Source: Sphingobacterium deserti
GTDB taxonomy: Bacteria > Bacteroidota > Bacteroidia > Sphingobacteriales > Sphingobacteriaceae
Assembly (NCBI RefSeq): GCF_000757725.1
Contig: NZ_JJMU01000024.1
Span: forward strand, 124,001-188,000
DNA: 64,000 bases
Reading direction: 5' to 3'
The position numbers were made by a program, and so were the translations under genes. Shown piece after piece: positions 10,576-19,375 of this stretch. A model generated the notes under the pieces. The model worked only from the letters and a program-made list of their open reading frames with translations. It was not told the DNA's origin and did no database searches. The number at the start of each line of letters is the position of its first letter. The stretch's first letter is position 1.

Positions 10576-10749
10576 ATGAAAAAATTAGCATTATCTTTAG
10601 CGCTCATTCTCGGGCTTACTTTGGCAGCCAATGCAGTGCAAATCACAACTTCTTGCGGAACTTCTTACGACATTCCAAATGATCAGTTTGACTCGGTAAT
10701 TGACATGATCGATGTCGCGCTTGCCTTAGACGACATAGATTGTGGCTAG
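10576..10749 (+). CDS. Small acidic secreted peptide, 57 residues
   Basis: Starts at ATG 10576, preceded by a perfect promoter and an A-rich leader. A clear signal peptide (MKKLALSLALILGL..., cleavage likely after ANA at 20) leaves a mature chain of about 37 residues with eight Asp and no Lys or Arg, so it is strongly acidic. It has exactly two Cys, both followed by Gly (TSCG at 27-28 and DCG at the C-terminus, 56-57), which could form one disulfide. The GLPGLI and TonB-type genes follow in the same direction after a small inverted-repeat element. I do not recognise a family. It could be a secreted signal, a metal-binding peptide or a precursor that is processed further. Confidence 0.7.
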   Translation: MKKLALSLALILGLTLAANAVQITTSCGTSYDIPNDQFDSVIDMIDVALALDDIDCG

Positions 10750-10766
10750 CGTATCGAGAAAAAATT

Positions 10767-10891
10767 GGACTGTCTAAAAGGGTTTATAACTGATCTTTCG
10801 ATTGTAGGAGTTTGCTAGAGTTTCAATGTAATAGGGAGACTTCGCTGCACTCGTATCTGAACGACAATTGTTATACTTTTTAGACAGTTCC
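10767..10891. mobile_element. 125-bp inverted-repeat element, MITE-like or IS remnant
   Basis: Ends match each other: GGACTGTCTAAAAG (10767-10780) against the reverse complement of CTTTTTAGACAGTTCC (10876-10891), one inserted base apart. The interior has no open frame. Terminal sequences of this kind (GGACTGTCT) are seen on insertion sequences, so a non-autonomous element is plausible. No clear target duplication is seen. It sits between the peptide gene and the GLPGLI gene and could fold into a long stem that weakens read-through. Confidence 0.55.
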
Positions 10892-10917
10892 ATTATTATT
10901 TGTATGAATCGTATTTT

Positions 10918-11736
10918 ATGAGAAATTTTTATTTGTATTCTTTGATAGCTTTTTTGTCTTTCTTCTTAAGGCTATCCGCTCAAACGTTTGCAGACGCAAC
11001 ATTTAAGTGCACATATAAGCTCACTTACATCGGAAATCCTGAAAATGACGCGAGGAGAACATCGGATTTTATGGTTTTGGAGTTTGGGCCCTCTTCATCT
11101 GTTTTTTATAGCTATAATACATTTCGAGTAGATTCCGCGCTTCAAGCAGATATCGATAAGGGAATTTCCAGTACACAAATTTTGGCGGAAAAGGCTAAAT
11201 ATGGGAAAAGAGGGATGTTGTATCATATATTCAAAGATGCAAATTCTAAAAAAATAACAGTGACTGAAAAAATTGTGACTGATCACTACCTCTATCAGGA
11301 GCCCCTCCATACTCAAAAATGGTCTATTCAGACTGATAAAGATAGTATTTTAGGTTATGTTGTTCAGAAGGCGGTTTGTTCTTTTGGAGGTCGAGAGTTT
11401 GAAGCATGGTTTACACCAGAGATTGCGATAGATAACGGCCCTTGGAAATTTGGCGGCCTTCCGGGATTAATTTTAAAAGTAGAAGATTCTAAGAAGCACT
11501 TCAGTTTTGAATTGACGGGTTTCCAGAAAATGGTTAATCCTGCACCTGTAGCGATTGTTCCGCAAAAATATATTAAGTTGTCCAAAGCTGACTTTTTGAA
11601 ATTACAAGAGCGCTATATAAAAAGGCCGCACGATTTTATCAAAAACCAAATGAGTATAGAGGTAAAACCAATGAACGATGCCGCAAGGGAATCTGCGAAG
11701 CGAGTCAGGCCTTATAATCCAATTGAATGGAACTAA
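10918..11736 (+). CDS. GLPGLI family protein
   Basis: A 272-residue exported protein with the family-naming motif: FGGLPGLILKVED at about residues 180-192 (WKFGGLPGLI). N-terminal signal peptide (hydrophobic to about 21, LSAQ). ATG 10918 is chosen over an upstream TTG at 10900 because the signal peptide then starts properly. The motif PLHTQKWSIQTDKDSILGYxVQKAVCSFGGREFEAWF also fits the family. Function is unknown; GLPGLI proteins are commonly next to TonB-type outer-membrane proteins, as here, where the next gene begins at the base right after the stop codon. Confidence 0.9.
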   Translation: MRNFYLYSLIAFLSFFLRLSAQTFADATFKCTYKLTYIGNPENDARRTSDFMVLEFGPSSSVFYSYNTFRVDSALQADIDKGISSTQILAEKAKYGKRGMLYHIFKDANSKKITVTEKIVTDHYLYQEPLHTQKWSIQTDKDSILGYVVQKAVCSFGGREFEAWFTPEIAIDNGPWKFGGLPGLILKVEDSKKHFSFELTGFQKMVNPAPVAIVPQKYIKLSKADFLKLQERYIKRPHDFIKNQMSIEVKPMNDAARESAKRVRPYNPIEWN

Positions 11737-14385
11737 ATGTTTATCTCAGCTCGTTTGATAATCAGAAAAATAGTTTACTTTTTATTTGCTTTCATTCCAT
11801 TATTTGCTGCCGCGCAGTCAACGGAGCATAAGGTAGGGGGTAAAATAGTGGATGAAGCATCTAATAGTCCGCTAGCAGGCGTAATTGTCACGGCCTACGC
11901 CGATGATCAAACCGCAATAATAGGTCATACAACTTCAAACGCCGCGGGTCATTATTCATTGGCATTGGCTCAAAACCATAAATTTATTCTTTCATTTGCG
12001 CTTTTAGGTTATCAATCTATAAAGATACATGTTGATGGCCAGTCGACCGTGACGCGAGATGTTACGCTGAAACAACAGCCCATTAACCTGCGTGAGATTA
12101 AGATAAAGCCTCCTCGTATCACACATGTTAAGGATACGATTCGGTATCAAGTCGATCAATTTGCGCAAAATATGGACAGAACAATTGGGGATGTATTAAG
12201 AAAATTGCCAGGAATGGAAGTTACCGAATCTGGCGCGGTGCTGTACAATGGTAAAGCTATCAATCGATTTTACATAGAAGGCATCAACCTATTGGATGAT
12301 AAATATGGCCTTGCCGTGAACAATGTGGATTTCCGTGACGTGAATCAAGTAGAGATACTTGAAAACCATCAACCGGTGAAAGTCTTAGAGGAAATAGTCG
12401 GTAGCGATCGTGCCGCGTTGAATTTAAAATTAAAAGATAGTTCTAAAGGAAAATGGGTTGGAAACGCTACAGCTGGGGTTGGAACAACTCCTTTTCTTTG
12501 GGATGTTTCCGCAACAGCGATGCAGGCCTCTGCAAAATTGCAATCGCTTAACGTAGTGAAGACCAATAATACGGGGAACAATATTAGTGAAGACGTTAAA
12601 AACCAGAGTATAGAAGATTTGCTAAGCGGTGCAGAGAATAATGTAACCATGGAGAACCCGCTGCAAATGCAAATTGTCCCACCTAAATTAAAGGAATCAA
12701 GATATTATTTTAATAAATCGGTATTGGCTAACACACGCTCTATTTGGAATCTAAAAAGAGATTTTTCCGCGAAAGCAGCGATAGACTATACCCGCGATGT
12801 ATTAGTTAATGAAACACAAGCTGAACAGGCCTATTTAATGGCTGATGGTAGTTATCGTTTTTCAGAGTTTTCTCATTTTGTTTCGAAACCGTCACGCCTG
12901 GATGCGACCTTTAACATCAATAAAAATGTCAGTGATTTTTTCCTAGACAATACGTTGAGAACAAAAGTTTCCTGGGAGAGTGATGACATTGCTACGATAG
13001 GTACCGCCCCCAACGCCCAAAGCGGTGATTTTCGGCAATATACCGTTCAAAATAATTTTAATTTTGTAAAGTTGATAGGTGATAAGCGCGTATCACTTAA
13101 TTCTTTTACTCGATATGATCAACAGCAAATCCTGGGATTGGTGTTATACAATGATAGCCTGGGCATTAAGCAATTGATGCAAACAGCTTCTTTTTTTCAT
13201 CATATGCATGCAAGTAACACATTTACGTTCAACGGGTGGTCTTTGGAGAGTAGGCTAGGCTGGAAAGAGACAGTTAAACACTTGGAATCTACATTAGATG
13301 GTCCTTTAAATGCTATCGGGCTAATTGAAAGTGCGCAAGTCAATAATTTCCAGCTCAATGAAACTAACTTTTATTATAAACCTCAGGTCAGCTATAAAAA
13401 GCCGAATTTTAGTATCCGTTTTAATCTACCGATTGTTTATACCATTCCGCGCTTACACGATAATCGGATGAAAAAGAGCAGGCGCGAACAGTTTTTTTTC
13501 GTTAATCCATCTGCAAATATGATGGTTCATCTAAATCCATTTTTTAGATTTTCTTTAAGAGGAGCGATTGATAACCAAATCAACACGGAAGTGCTCCGTT
13601 ATCTTCCCGAAACCACTTTGCGAAGCTACCGCCTTTTTACTCAGGGAAACGACTCCCTGGAACGGCGAACACGTTATTCTTCCGCAGCAGATATTACGTA
13701 TCGGAACCCTGTGTCAGCTGTTTTTGGGGGGGTGTTTTTTACCCATACTACAAATGTCAATGGCTTATTGGCAGCAAATACTTTCAATGGACCTATCGTG
13801 TTGCAACAGCTGCTGATAACTAGTAATAAATCTTCCGTCAACCGCATAGCGGGTCAAATTGGAAAAGGGTTTGACCGCTGGAACGCTTCTGCATCGCTGC
13901 AGCTGAATTACACAACATCGCTGGCAGAGGTTATGCAAAACCGACAAATTATAACCCATGAAATTAGGAGTTGGGAACTGGTACCCAAATTTAGCGCTGC
14001 TCCGAGCTCTTGGGTAAATATTGATTATTTGGGCAATTTCTCCATTAGCAGATCTGTCGTTAATAATGCAGCTCGATTAAATTCACTAAAGCAGAATATG
14101 CAGTCGTTGAAGCTGACGGTAATAGGCACTCCTAAAATTAGCATGCTAGCGGGGTGGGAATACGTATACAATGAAGTTACAGAAAACAGCAGTTTACACC
14201 AACAATTTTTGGACGTTGGAATTCGCTATAAGGTAAGCCCTGCGTTAGCATTTGATTTAAAAGGTACTAATATATTCAACGAAAGGAATTTTGGGTATAC
14301 CGAGTTTTCCAATACATCCATTAATTCCAGCTACTATCTTCTTCGTCCAGCAAACTTTTTGCTATCTATGTACTACAAATTCTAA
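11737..14385 (+). CDS. TonB-dependent receptor-like outer-membrane protein with carboxypeptidase-like domain
   Basis: 882 residues. Signal peptide (ends at FAAAQS, about 27), one beta-sandwich carboxypeptidase-regulatory-like domain (VGGKIVDEASNSPLAGVIV, about 33-110), a plug-like region (IGDVLRKLPGMEVTESGAVLYNGK, about 145-170; NGKAINRFYIEGINLL), and a beta-barrel ending in an aromatic strand (LLSMYYKF). It lacks a clear RagA-type VIDG motif and is not followed by a SusD, so it is a stand-alone plug-barrel of the kind linked to GLPGLI genes. ATG abuts the GLPGLI stop, so the two are surely translated together. Confidence 0.88.
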   Translation: MFISARLIIRKIVYFLFAFIPLFAAAQSTEHKVGGKIVDEASNSPLAGVIVTAYADDQTAIIGHTTSNAAGHYSLALAQNHKFILSFALLGYQSIKIHVDGQSTVTRDVTLKQQPINLREIKIKPPRITHVKDTIRYQVDQFAQNMDRTIGDVLRKLPGMEVTESGAVLYNGKAINRFYIEGINLLDDKYGLAVNNVDFRDVNQVEILENHQPVKVLEEIVGSDRAALNLKLKDSSKGKWVGNATAGVGTTPFLWDVSATAMQASAKLQSLNVVKTNNTGNNISEDVKNQSIEDLLSGAENNVTMENPLQMQIVPPKLKESRYYFNKSVLANTRSIWNLKRDFSAKAAIDYTRDVLVNETQAEQAYLMADGSYRFSEFSHFVSKPSRLDATFNINKNVSDFFLDNTLRTKVSWESDDIATIGTAPNAQSGDFRQYTVQNNFNFVKLIGDKRVSLNSFTRYDQQQILGLVLYNDSLGIKQLMQTASFFHHMHASNTFTFNGWSLESRLGWKETVKHLESTLDGPLNAIGLIESAQVNNFQLNETNFYYKPQVSYKKPNFSIRFNLPIVYTIPRLHDNRMKKSRREQFFFVNPSANMMVHLNPFFRFSLRGAIDNQINTEVLRYLPETTLRSYRLFTQGNDSLERRTRYSSAADITYRNPVSAVFGGVFFTHTTNVNGLLAANTFNGPIVLQQLLITSNKSSVNRIAGQIGKGFDRWNASASLQLNYTTSLAEVMQNRQIITHEIRSWELVPKFSAAPSSWVNIDYLGNFSISRSVVNNAARLNSLKQNMQSLKLTVIGTPKISMLAGWEYVYNEVTENSSLHQQFLDVGIRYKVSPALAFDLKGTNIFNERNFGYTEFSNTSINSSYYLLRPANFLLSMYYKF

Positions 14386-14434
14386 CAATTACATCACTTT
14401 ACATCGTTGCAAATTTACAATAGCGCCAATTTAA

Positions 14435-15361
14435 ATGAAACTAAAAACGATAGATCCAACATCATTAACGCATACGGAGGTGCAAGGGTATTTGCATGCT
14501 GCTATTGCTCCACGACCTATTTGTTTTGCATCCACTATTGATAAAAAAGGGCAGGTTAATTTAAGTCCTTTTAGTTTTTTCAATGTATTTAGTGTTAACC
14601 CGCCCATATGTGTTTTTTCACCAACAAGCAGGGCGCGTGACAACAGCATAAAGCATACACTGGAAAATGTTTTAGAAGTTCCTGAATGTGTTATAAATAT
14701 GGTGAACTATGACATGGTTCAGCAGACATATTTGACGAGCATAGATTATCCGAAAGGAGTTAATGAATTTTCGAAAGCAGGGTTGACAGAAATAGCTTCG
14801 GAAACGATAAAGCCTCCAAGGGTTGCGGAATCGCCCGTACAATTGGAGTGTGTAGTGAATGATGTGCTATCGTTAGGGAAAGCTGGCGGGGCAGGTAATT
14901 TGGTTATTGCGGAAGTAAAGCGGATTCATATCGACGAAGATATTTTGGACGCCGACGGAAAAATAGATCCTCATAAAATAGATTTGGTGGCTCGTTTAGG
15001 AGGCGATTGGTATTCTAGGATAGACAGACACAGTTTATTTACGATTTCCAAACCGACTGGTTACGCGGGTAGGGGGATTGGAATAGAGGCTTTTCCTAAA
15101 GAGATTAAAAATTCAGACGTATTAACCGGGAATAATTTGGGATTGTTGGGACTTGTCGAAAGGCTTCCATCAGAAGAGGAAATTGAGTCCTTCAGTAAAA
15201 CCGATGAAATGAAAGAATTCTTTGATGCTACCAAGGATAAACATACTCGAACGACACAGCAACACGCAAAAGCAAAGGTACTACTAGAGAATGGGCGAGT
15301 ATTGGACGCATGGAAAGTTTTGCTGATGGAGAGATACTTCCGGAACCATGAAACGTTGTAG
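14435..15361 (+). CDS. Flavin reductase family protein (FMN-binding split barrel)
   Basis: A 308-residue protein of the DIM6/NTAB type. Visible: the IAPRPICFASTIDKKGQVNLSPFSFF block (about 24-49), which lines the FMN site, and SFFNVFSVNPPICVFSPT, both typical. Members reduce or bind flavin for monooxygenases. The C-terminal extension after about residue 215 (IGIEAFPKEIKNSDVLTGN) is common in the long bacterial form. Single gene with short gaps on both sides; start ATG 14435. Confidence 0.88.
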   Translation: MKLKTIDPTSLTHTEVQGYLHAAIAPRPICFASTIDKKGQVNLSPFSFFNVFSVNPPICVFSPTSRARDNSIKHTLENVLEVPECVINMVNYDMVQQTYLTSIDYPKGVNEFSKAGLTEIASETIKPPRVAESPVQLECVVNDVLSLGKAGGAGNLVIAEVKRIHIDEDILDADGKIDPHKIDLVARLGGDWYSRIDRHSLFTISKPTGYAGRGIGIEAFPKEIKNSDVLTGNNLGLLGLVERLPSEEEIESFSKTDEMKEFFDATKDKHTRTTQQHAKAKVLLENGRVLDAWKVLLMERYFRNHETL

Positions 15362-15413
15362 CGCAAAGTTTTTATAATGATCTTTTGGATATTTAAAAAA
15401 TCTGATAAAGTTA

Positions 15414-15815
15414 TTAATAGCTTGTCCAATCTTCTATGACAATTCCGTCAAGTCTGTCGAAATCATTTGTGTTTTTTGTTACCAAGGTAAGATTATTTAA
15501 AATGGCTGTTGTACCTATAAGCAGGTCAAAATCGTCTAACATCATACCTTTGGTTTTCAGTCGGGCTTTCTCTTTGGCATAAACGTCGAGAACGGGGAAG
15601 ATGGGAAGGATATGGAATTTAGCAATAAAAGCTTCAATGTTTCTCCGATTCTTTTCTTTATGTATACTGTTTTCAATACCGTATTTGAGTTCCGCTATCG
15701 TTATTTCAGACAATAGACAATTTTCCTCACCAACCAATTTGATTTTATGATACAGGTCGTACTACCCTTTGATAAAATAAATACAAATATTAGTATCTAG
15801 TAAGAATTTTTTCAC
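15414..15815 (-). pseudogene. vapC: VapC-like PIN-domain toxin with in-frame stop
   Basis: Read from GTG 15815, the frame gives MKKFLLDTNICIYFIKG, the standard PIN start with the first catalytic Asp (LLDTN), then a TAG at 15762-15764 (codon 18), then continues in the same frame with YDLYHKIKL and a normal PIN body: SEITIAELKYGIE (second acid), MLDDFDLLIGTTAI (catalytic DFD) and NTNDFDRL. Apart from the stop, the 133-codon frame is complete. The GTG overlaps the antitoxin stop (GTGA), as in coupled vapBC pairs. The part after the stop could start at TTG 15737 but would lack the first Asp. Likely an inactivated toxin, unless the stop is a sequencing error. Confidence 0.8.
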
Positions 15816-16060
15816 AATTCTTCACGTTTACGTGTAAAGCTTCTTGCTGCTTTTAGTTCTGCAATTAATTCATCCGCGGTTTCATCTGATTTCCAAGACC
15901 CGTATAAAGATTCAAGGGAAACATCTTCCGCTCGCTTTTTATTTGTCTTCATCGACTTTGAAAGCCTAGCAATAAGTTCTAATTTATTGTTGGTACTAAG
16001 ATTTTTTAGCAATGTGTAATAACTGTCAATCAGGGTTGAATTTAAGTCAGCTGTTTTCAT
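15812..16060 (-). CDS. Probable type II antitoxin of the vapC-like toxin
   Basis: 82 residues, mostly helical and charged, ending in a basic tail (FTRKREEL). It lies directly upstream of the PIN toxin and overlaps its start by 4 nt, the normal order for an antitoxin. The opening (MKTADLNSTLIDSYYTLLKNLS) does not match AbrB or MetJ-type VapB families that I can recognise; similar small proteins precede PIN genes in Bacteroidota. Intact although the toxin is broken. Confidence 0.7.
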   Translation of the reverse strand: MKTADLNSTLIDSYYTLLKNLSTNNKLELIARLSKSMKTNKKRAEDVSLESLYGSWKSDETADELIAELKAARSFTRKREEL

Positions 16061-16235
16061 CTTTTCCTCCTTTTAATTTAAACAAAGTTACTTAAAAGAT
16101 TTTCATAATAGATTTGCCAAAATTGTCAACTAAAAATTTGGCACTGTAGAACCCAAAATCGAAGATGATCAAGATCACAATTTTTATAGGTTTCCAAATC
16201 CGCAATACCATGCTTTTAAAAAGCGCTAAAAATGC

Positions 16236-16271
16236 AAAAAGCCATTTTGTGCAACTAAAAACGGCTTTTTT
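16236..16271. terminator. Rho-independent terminator, probably of the host tRNA at the insertion site
   Basis: AAAAAGCCATTTT (16236-16248) pairs with AAAACGGCTTTTTT (16257-16270), leaving an 8-nt loop; the A- and T-runs at the two ends make it work in both directions. On the minus strand it follows immediately after the tRNA-3'-like sequence at 16272-16290. Confidence 0.75.
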
Positions 16272-16292
16272 GTGACCCCGCTGAGGTACTAA
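16272..16292 (-). other. Putative attL: 3' end of a tRNA gene
   Basis: On the minus strand the sequence reads TACCTCAGCGGGGTCACA and then the terminator. CTCAG-CGGGGTC-A is what the end of a T stem, the acceptor strand and the discriminator base look like, but the sequence upstream has no T loop (no TTCGA) and no rest of a tRNA. A 3' fragment facing the integrase about 180 bp away fits a phage that integrates in a tRNA gene, with the whole tRNA restored at the far junction outside this window. This is inference from pattern. Confidence 0.55.
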
Positions 16293-16424
16293 CCAATATT
16301 ATCCCATAATATTCGGTTATATTTATATATGCCATTATTCCATACAGATCAGCATTCAAAAGAATATTTACTAAATATATTAGTATTTGTTTATCTTCAT
16401 TTATATCTTTGTATATCGTGTGAA

Positions 16425-16446
16425 CTGTACGCAGTTTCTGTACGCA
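16425..16446. promoter_or_regulatory. Direct repeat CTGTACGCA upstream of the integrase
   Basis: CTGTACGCA at 16425-16433 and 16438-16446, 13 bp apart, ending 23 bp before the integrase ATG. Could be an integrase arm site or regulator site. A -7-like TATCTTTG (16404-16411) lies just upstream but has no TTG at proper distance. Confidence 0.4.
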
Positions 16447-16469
16447 CTTCAAAAATTCACTTATAGCAA

Positions 16470-17747
16470 ATGGCGATTCCAAAGATTTATTTTCAACAGA
16501 AGACCAACGAAAAGGATGGCCAGTTATATCTATACTATTCCTTTTTCGGTAAGAGACTAAAATATTATACCGGTTTCCGTATCGAGCAGAAGTTCTTTAA
16601 TAAGGATTATTTTAAGAGCAACACGAAGAAGCCGGTGAAAAACAGTTATCTGTACTCCGACCAGGTTAATGATGTACTCGCTGATATGGCATCCTTTTGC
16701 GTAAATGAAGTAACCAAAAACAGAATTTACGGTACCGACGAACTCAAAAAGCTATTGGATACCGAATTCAAAGATAAGATAGAATTACATCCAGAAGAAT
16801 TTATATCCCACGATCTAATAAGCTATGCCGAACTTGTAGTATCTGAACGGAGGTCTGGTCTTCGATTGATTATAAAGGGAAACCGCCAAGGACAAAAATA
16901 TAAAGCAGACTCACTGAAAAATATAGAGACGACTATCTTCCAATTAAAAAAATTCGCGAAGAAGCAGCATATTGAAAAATTACCATTTGACACTATTGAT
17001 AATTCATTTTATGCTAGCTTTCGAAAATTCTGCATCGAGGAGCAATCAATGCGACTCAGTACGTTCGCAACACGAATCCGCGACATCAAAATGGTGATGA
17101 ACGAAGCAAATGAATATGGAGTTACGGATTGTAAGGGTCATTTATCAACTAGATTTATTAAACCGGATTATGAAGCGGATACGATATCGATAAGTCCTTC
17201 AGATATTGAAAAGATTCACGCTCATGTATTTCAGGAACGATACAACCGTGTGAAGGATCTATTTTTGATAGGGTGCTACAGCGGTATGAGATTCAGCGAC
17301 TATTCTGCTTACGAGATTACGGATGTAGAAGACAGATTTTTACGACTTAAGCAGGCTAAGACTGGGGAGCGTGTTACTATACCGGTGATGAAAAAACTAA
17401 GAGACATTTTAAACCGTTATGATGGAAACTGGCCGCCCCCGGTAAGCAATCAAGAGTTCAATCGAACAATCAAAGAGATTTTCCGTTCGAAAGCTTTAAA
17501 GATTGATAAAGAAATAACAATCCAGGTTGATGGCGTATCGAAAACAGTTAAACTTAGCTCTATGGTCAGTAGCCACACAGGGAGAAGGACCTACGCTACC
17601 AATATGTTTATTGCCGGTGTACCGTCACTTTTGATAATGAGTGCCACAGGACATAAAACAGAAGAATCTTTCTTAAAATACATACGAGCAACTAACGAAG
17701 ATAAATCACGCTTGTTAGCTGAATGGATGGATAAGTTAGATCTTTAA
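16470..17747 (+). CDS. int: Tyrosine recombinase / phage integrase
   Basis: 425 residues. N-terminal arm-binding-like part, a SAM-like core-binding domain (about 120-235) and a catalytic domain with first Arg in GCYSGMRFSDY (about 273), Lys in KQAKTGERVTIP, HxxR in SHTGRRTYATN (about 367), the second His region in SATGHKTEESF, and the Tyr nucleophile in FLKYIR (about 403). Bacteroidota phage and conjugative-element integrases share this size. It catalyses site-specific insertion and excision at the att site just left of it. The convergent XRE regulator starts its stop at the next base. Confidence 0.95.
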   Translation: MAIPKIYFQQKTNEKDGQLYLYYSFFGKRLKYYTGFRIEQKFFNKDYFKSNTKKPVKNSYLYSDQVNDVLADMASFCVNEVTKNRIYGTDELKKLLDTEFKDKIELHPEEFISHDLISYAELVVSERRSGLRLIIKGNRQGQKYKADSLKNIETTIFQLKKFAKKQHIEKLPFDTIDNSFYASFRKFCIEEQSMRLSTFATRIRDIKMVMNEANEYGVTDCKGHLSTRFIKPDYEADTISISPSDIEKIHAHVFQERYNRVKDLFLIGCYSGMRFSDYSAYEITDVEDRFLRLKQAKTGERVTIPVMKKLRDILNRYDGNWPPPVSNQEFNRTIKEIFRSKALKIDKEITIQVDGVSKTVKLSSMVSSHTGRRTYATNMFIAGVPSLLIMSATGHKTEESFLKYIRATNEDKSRLLAEWMDKLDL

Positions 17748-18122
17748 TTATTCGCCTTTATCATAGACATCGCGTACCAGCTTGTAGACTATCTTTTTCA
17801 GTTCGTCGTATTGCTTGCTAAGATCTTCGTAGTCTTTTTTGACTGTGGTGATATCAGCTACCAACGTCGATTTATCTTCCTCGCCAGATATCATTGTACC
17901 TTGCCCTGTACAGTACCAGTTGATGTTAAATTTATACTTGTTCCGAAGGATCCGCAAATGATGAAACATCAATGGGCTCTCACCTTTTTCGACTCGACTA
18001 ATGTAAGGTTGTTTAGTTCCTAGCAATTCCGCTAGATCAACTTGAGATATTTGATACTTTTTGCGAAATTTAACCAATCGAGCAGCTTCCGATTTAAAAT
18101 TAAGCTCTTTATCTCCACTCAT
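17748..18122 (-). CDS. XRE-family helix-turn-helix regulator
   Basis: 124 residues. HTH_3 domain at about 12-66: ISQVDLAELLGTKQPYISRVEKG, with the recognition helix QPYISRVE. A C-terminal helical tail (KDYEDLSKQYDELKKIVYKL) may dimerise. It is the last gene of the leftward lysogeny operon (repressor, unknown, XRE); its start overlaps the upstream stop. A second regulator of the phage switch or of excision is likely. Confidence 0.85.
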   Translation of the reverse strand: MSGDKELNFKSEAARLVKFRKKYQISQVDLAELLGTKQPYISRVEKGESPLMFHHLRILRNKYKFNINWYCTGQGTMISGEEDKSTLVADITTVKKDYEDLSKQYDELKKIVYKLVRDVYDKGE

Positions 18123-18514
18123 ATCTTAGAGAAATTAAATTTTAGATTTTTAAAATACAAGCCGTCTGCCACTTTGAATAAATGTTCATTGTTATAGGTC
18201 AAGCGGTAATTTGAAACGATCGATTCATCCATTATCAACTGAATATATTCTCCGATGTATTCTATCCACAGTGTATCGTGATCTTGAATGTTAATGTTTA
18301 AAACCCCCTCAGTGCTTCCGGTTTCGGTGTCTTTAAGAGCGGCCAGCACATTAACCGTTACTAATCTGGTCCTGCTTGGGCGTTGTTGTTTTCCTGACAC
18401 CAAAAATACTTTTTCATCGCCAGTTGCCTTAAATATTTCGCGCTCCTGTAGATGCTTCTCAACAAGTTCCGAAAGATCAATTTTGTCTTTCACGTTCTCA
18501 AAATATGATGCCAT
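18119..18514 (-). CDS. Hypothetical protein of the lysogeny operon
   Basis: 131 residues, no family recognised. Sequence suggests a helix at the start (ENVKDKIDLSELVEKHLQE) then mostly beta strands. It overlaps the repressor stop by 1 nt and the XRE start by 4 nt, so it is co-translated with both repressor genes and may take part in lysogeny or immunity. Confidence 0.75.
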   Translation of the reverse strand: MASYFENVKDKIDLSELVEKHLQEREIFKATGDEKVFLVSGKQQRPSRTRLVTVNVLAALKDTETGSTEGVLNINIQDHDTLWIEYIGEYIQLIMDESIVSNYRLTYNNEHLFKVADGLYFKNLKFNFSKI

Positions 18515-19362
18515 TATATTTCTGATTCTCTTTTTACAATGTTGAATACCAAAGCAACATCTTCCAAATTCAGCTCAAAGTCCGGAAATGCATCCTTATC
18601 ATCGTTTAATGAATGCAGAGTCAAAATTCCTTTCTCGACATCGTGGGATGTTAGCTCTTTAAACAGGATACCGTCGTTCTTTGTGACAAAGACATAGAAC
18701 GGATATTTATGGGTATGGAAACGGGAGTTCCAAAGTTCCTTTTTCAGCTCGCGGCCTATGATTACATCTCCGTGGACAAAGGTAGTACGGCGATCCACGT
18801 CCATACTATCTCCGATAACACGAAATGCCCTATACTTGCCCTTGTGATACTTGTAAACTGTTGTAACTATGTATTCCTGATCTTCCAGGTACTCCGCGTC
18901 TGCAAATCCTGTGAGATATCCAGCTTTGGCGGTTTCTGGCACTAGCGGAACTTTCATTCTGTATACCCCCGGTGAAATTTCATAAAATTTAGTGTTGCCT
19001 TCATCATCGAACATTGCCATCTCATCATCAGCAATAGCTCCTAAACCTTTACCATTTGTAAGTAAAAAGCCCGAACCTTGTGGGTTGGGCATTTTGCTAT
19101 AAGAATTTTGTCCTGAGGCGCTTTGGGATAATTCCGCATCCTCTTTGTATTTTATCTCCGATCGTCCCAATATCCATTCGATATTGTATTCCGAAAAAAC
19201 TCTTTCCAATTTGGAAATAGTCTCGTTTCTCATCCTACCGGCCTCCTCCGGAGTCGACTTAATTAGCTTTGTAAGATTTCCGGCATTCATCTCGAGTGCT
19301 TCGGCTGCCAGCTTTTGCATGACGAACTTTTCTCGGATGGCGGTCTTTAAATTTTGAAGCAT
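18514..19362 (-). CDS. Phage repressor, HTH plus S24 (LexA-like) peptidase
   Basis: 282 residues. N-terminal helix-turn-helix-like part (FVMQKLAAEALEMNAGNLTKL), linker, and a C-terminal S24 peptidase fold with an Ala-Gly cleavage site in ETAKAGYLTGF (147-148), catalytic Ser in GDSMDVD (Ser186) and Lys in ILFKEL (Lys235). This is the cI/LexA type: RecA-stimulated self-cleavage after DNA damage releases repression. The divergent rightward promoter and several TTGTAT boxes lie directly upstream. Confidence 0.92.
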   Translation of the reverse strand: MLQNLKTAIREKFVMQKLAAEALEMNAGNLTKLIKSTPEEAGRMRNETISKLERVFSEYNIEWILGRSEIKYKEDAELSQSASGQNSYSKMPNPQGSGFLLTNGKGLGAIADDEMAMFDDEGNTKFYEISPGVYRMKVPLVPETAKAGYLTGFADAEYLEDQEYIVTTVYKYHKGKYRAFRVIGDSMDVDRRTTFVHGDVIIGRELKKELWNSRFHTHKYPFYVFVTKNDGILFKELTSHDVEKGILTLHSLNDDKDAFPDFELNLEDVALVFNIVKRESEI

Positions 19363-19375
19363 TGTGGAAAACTAT

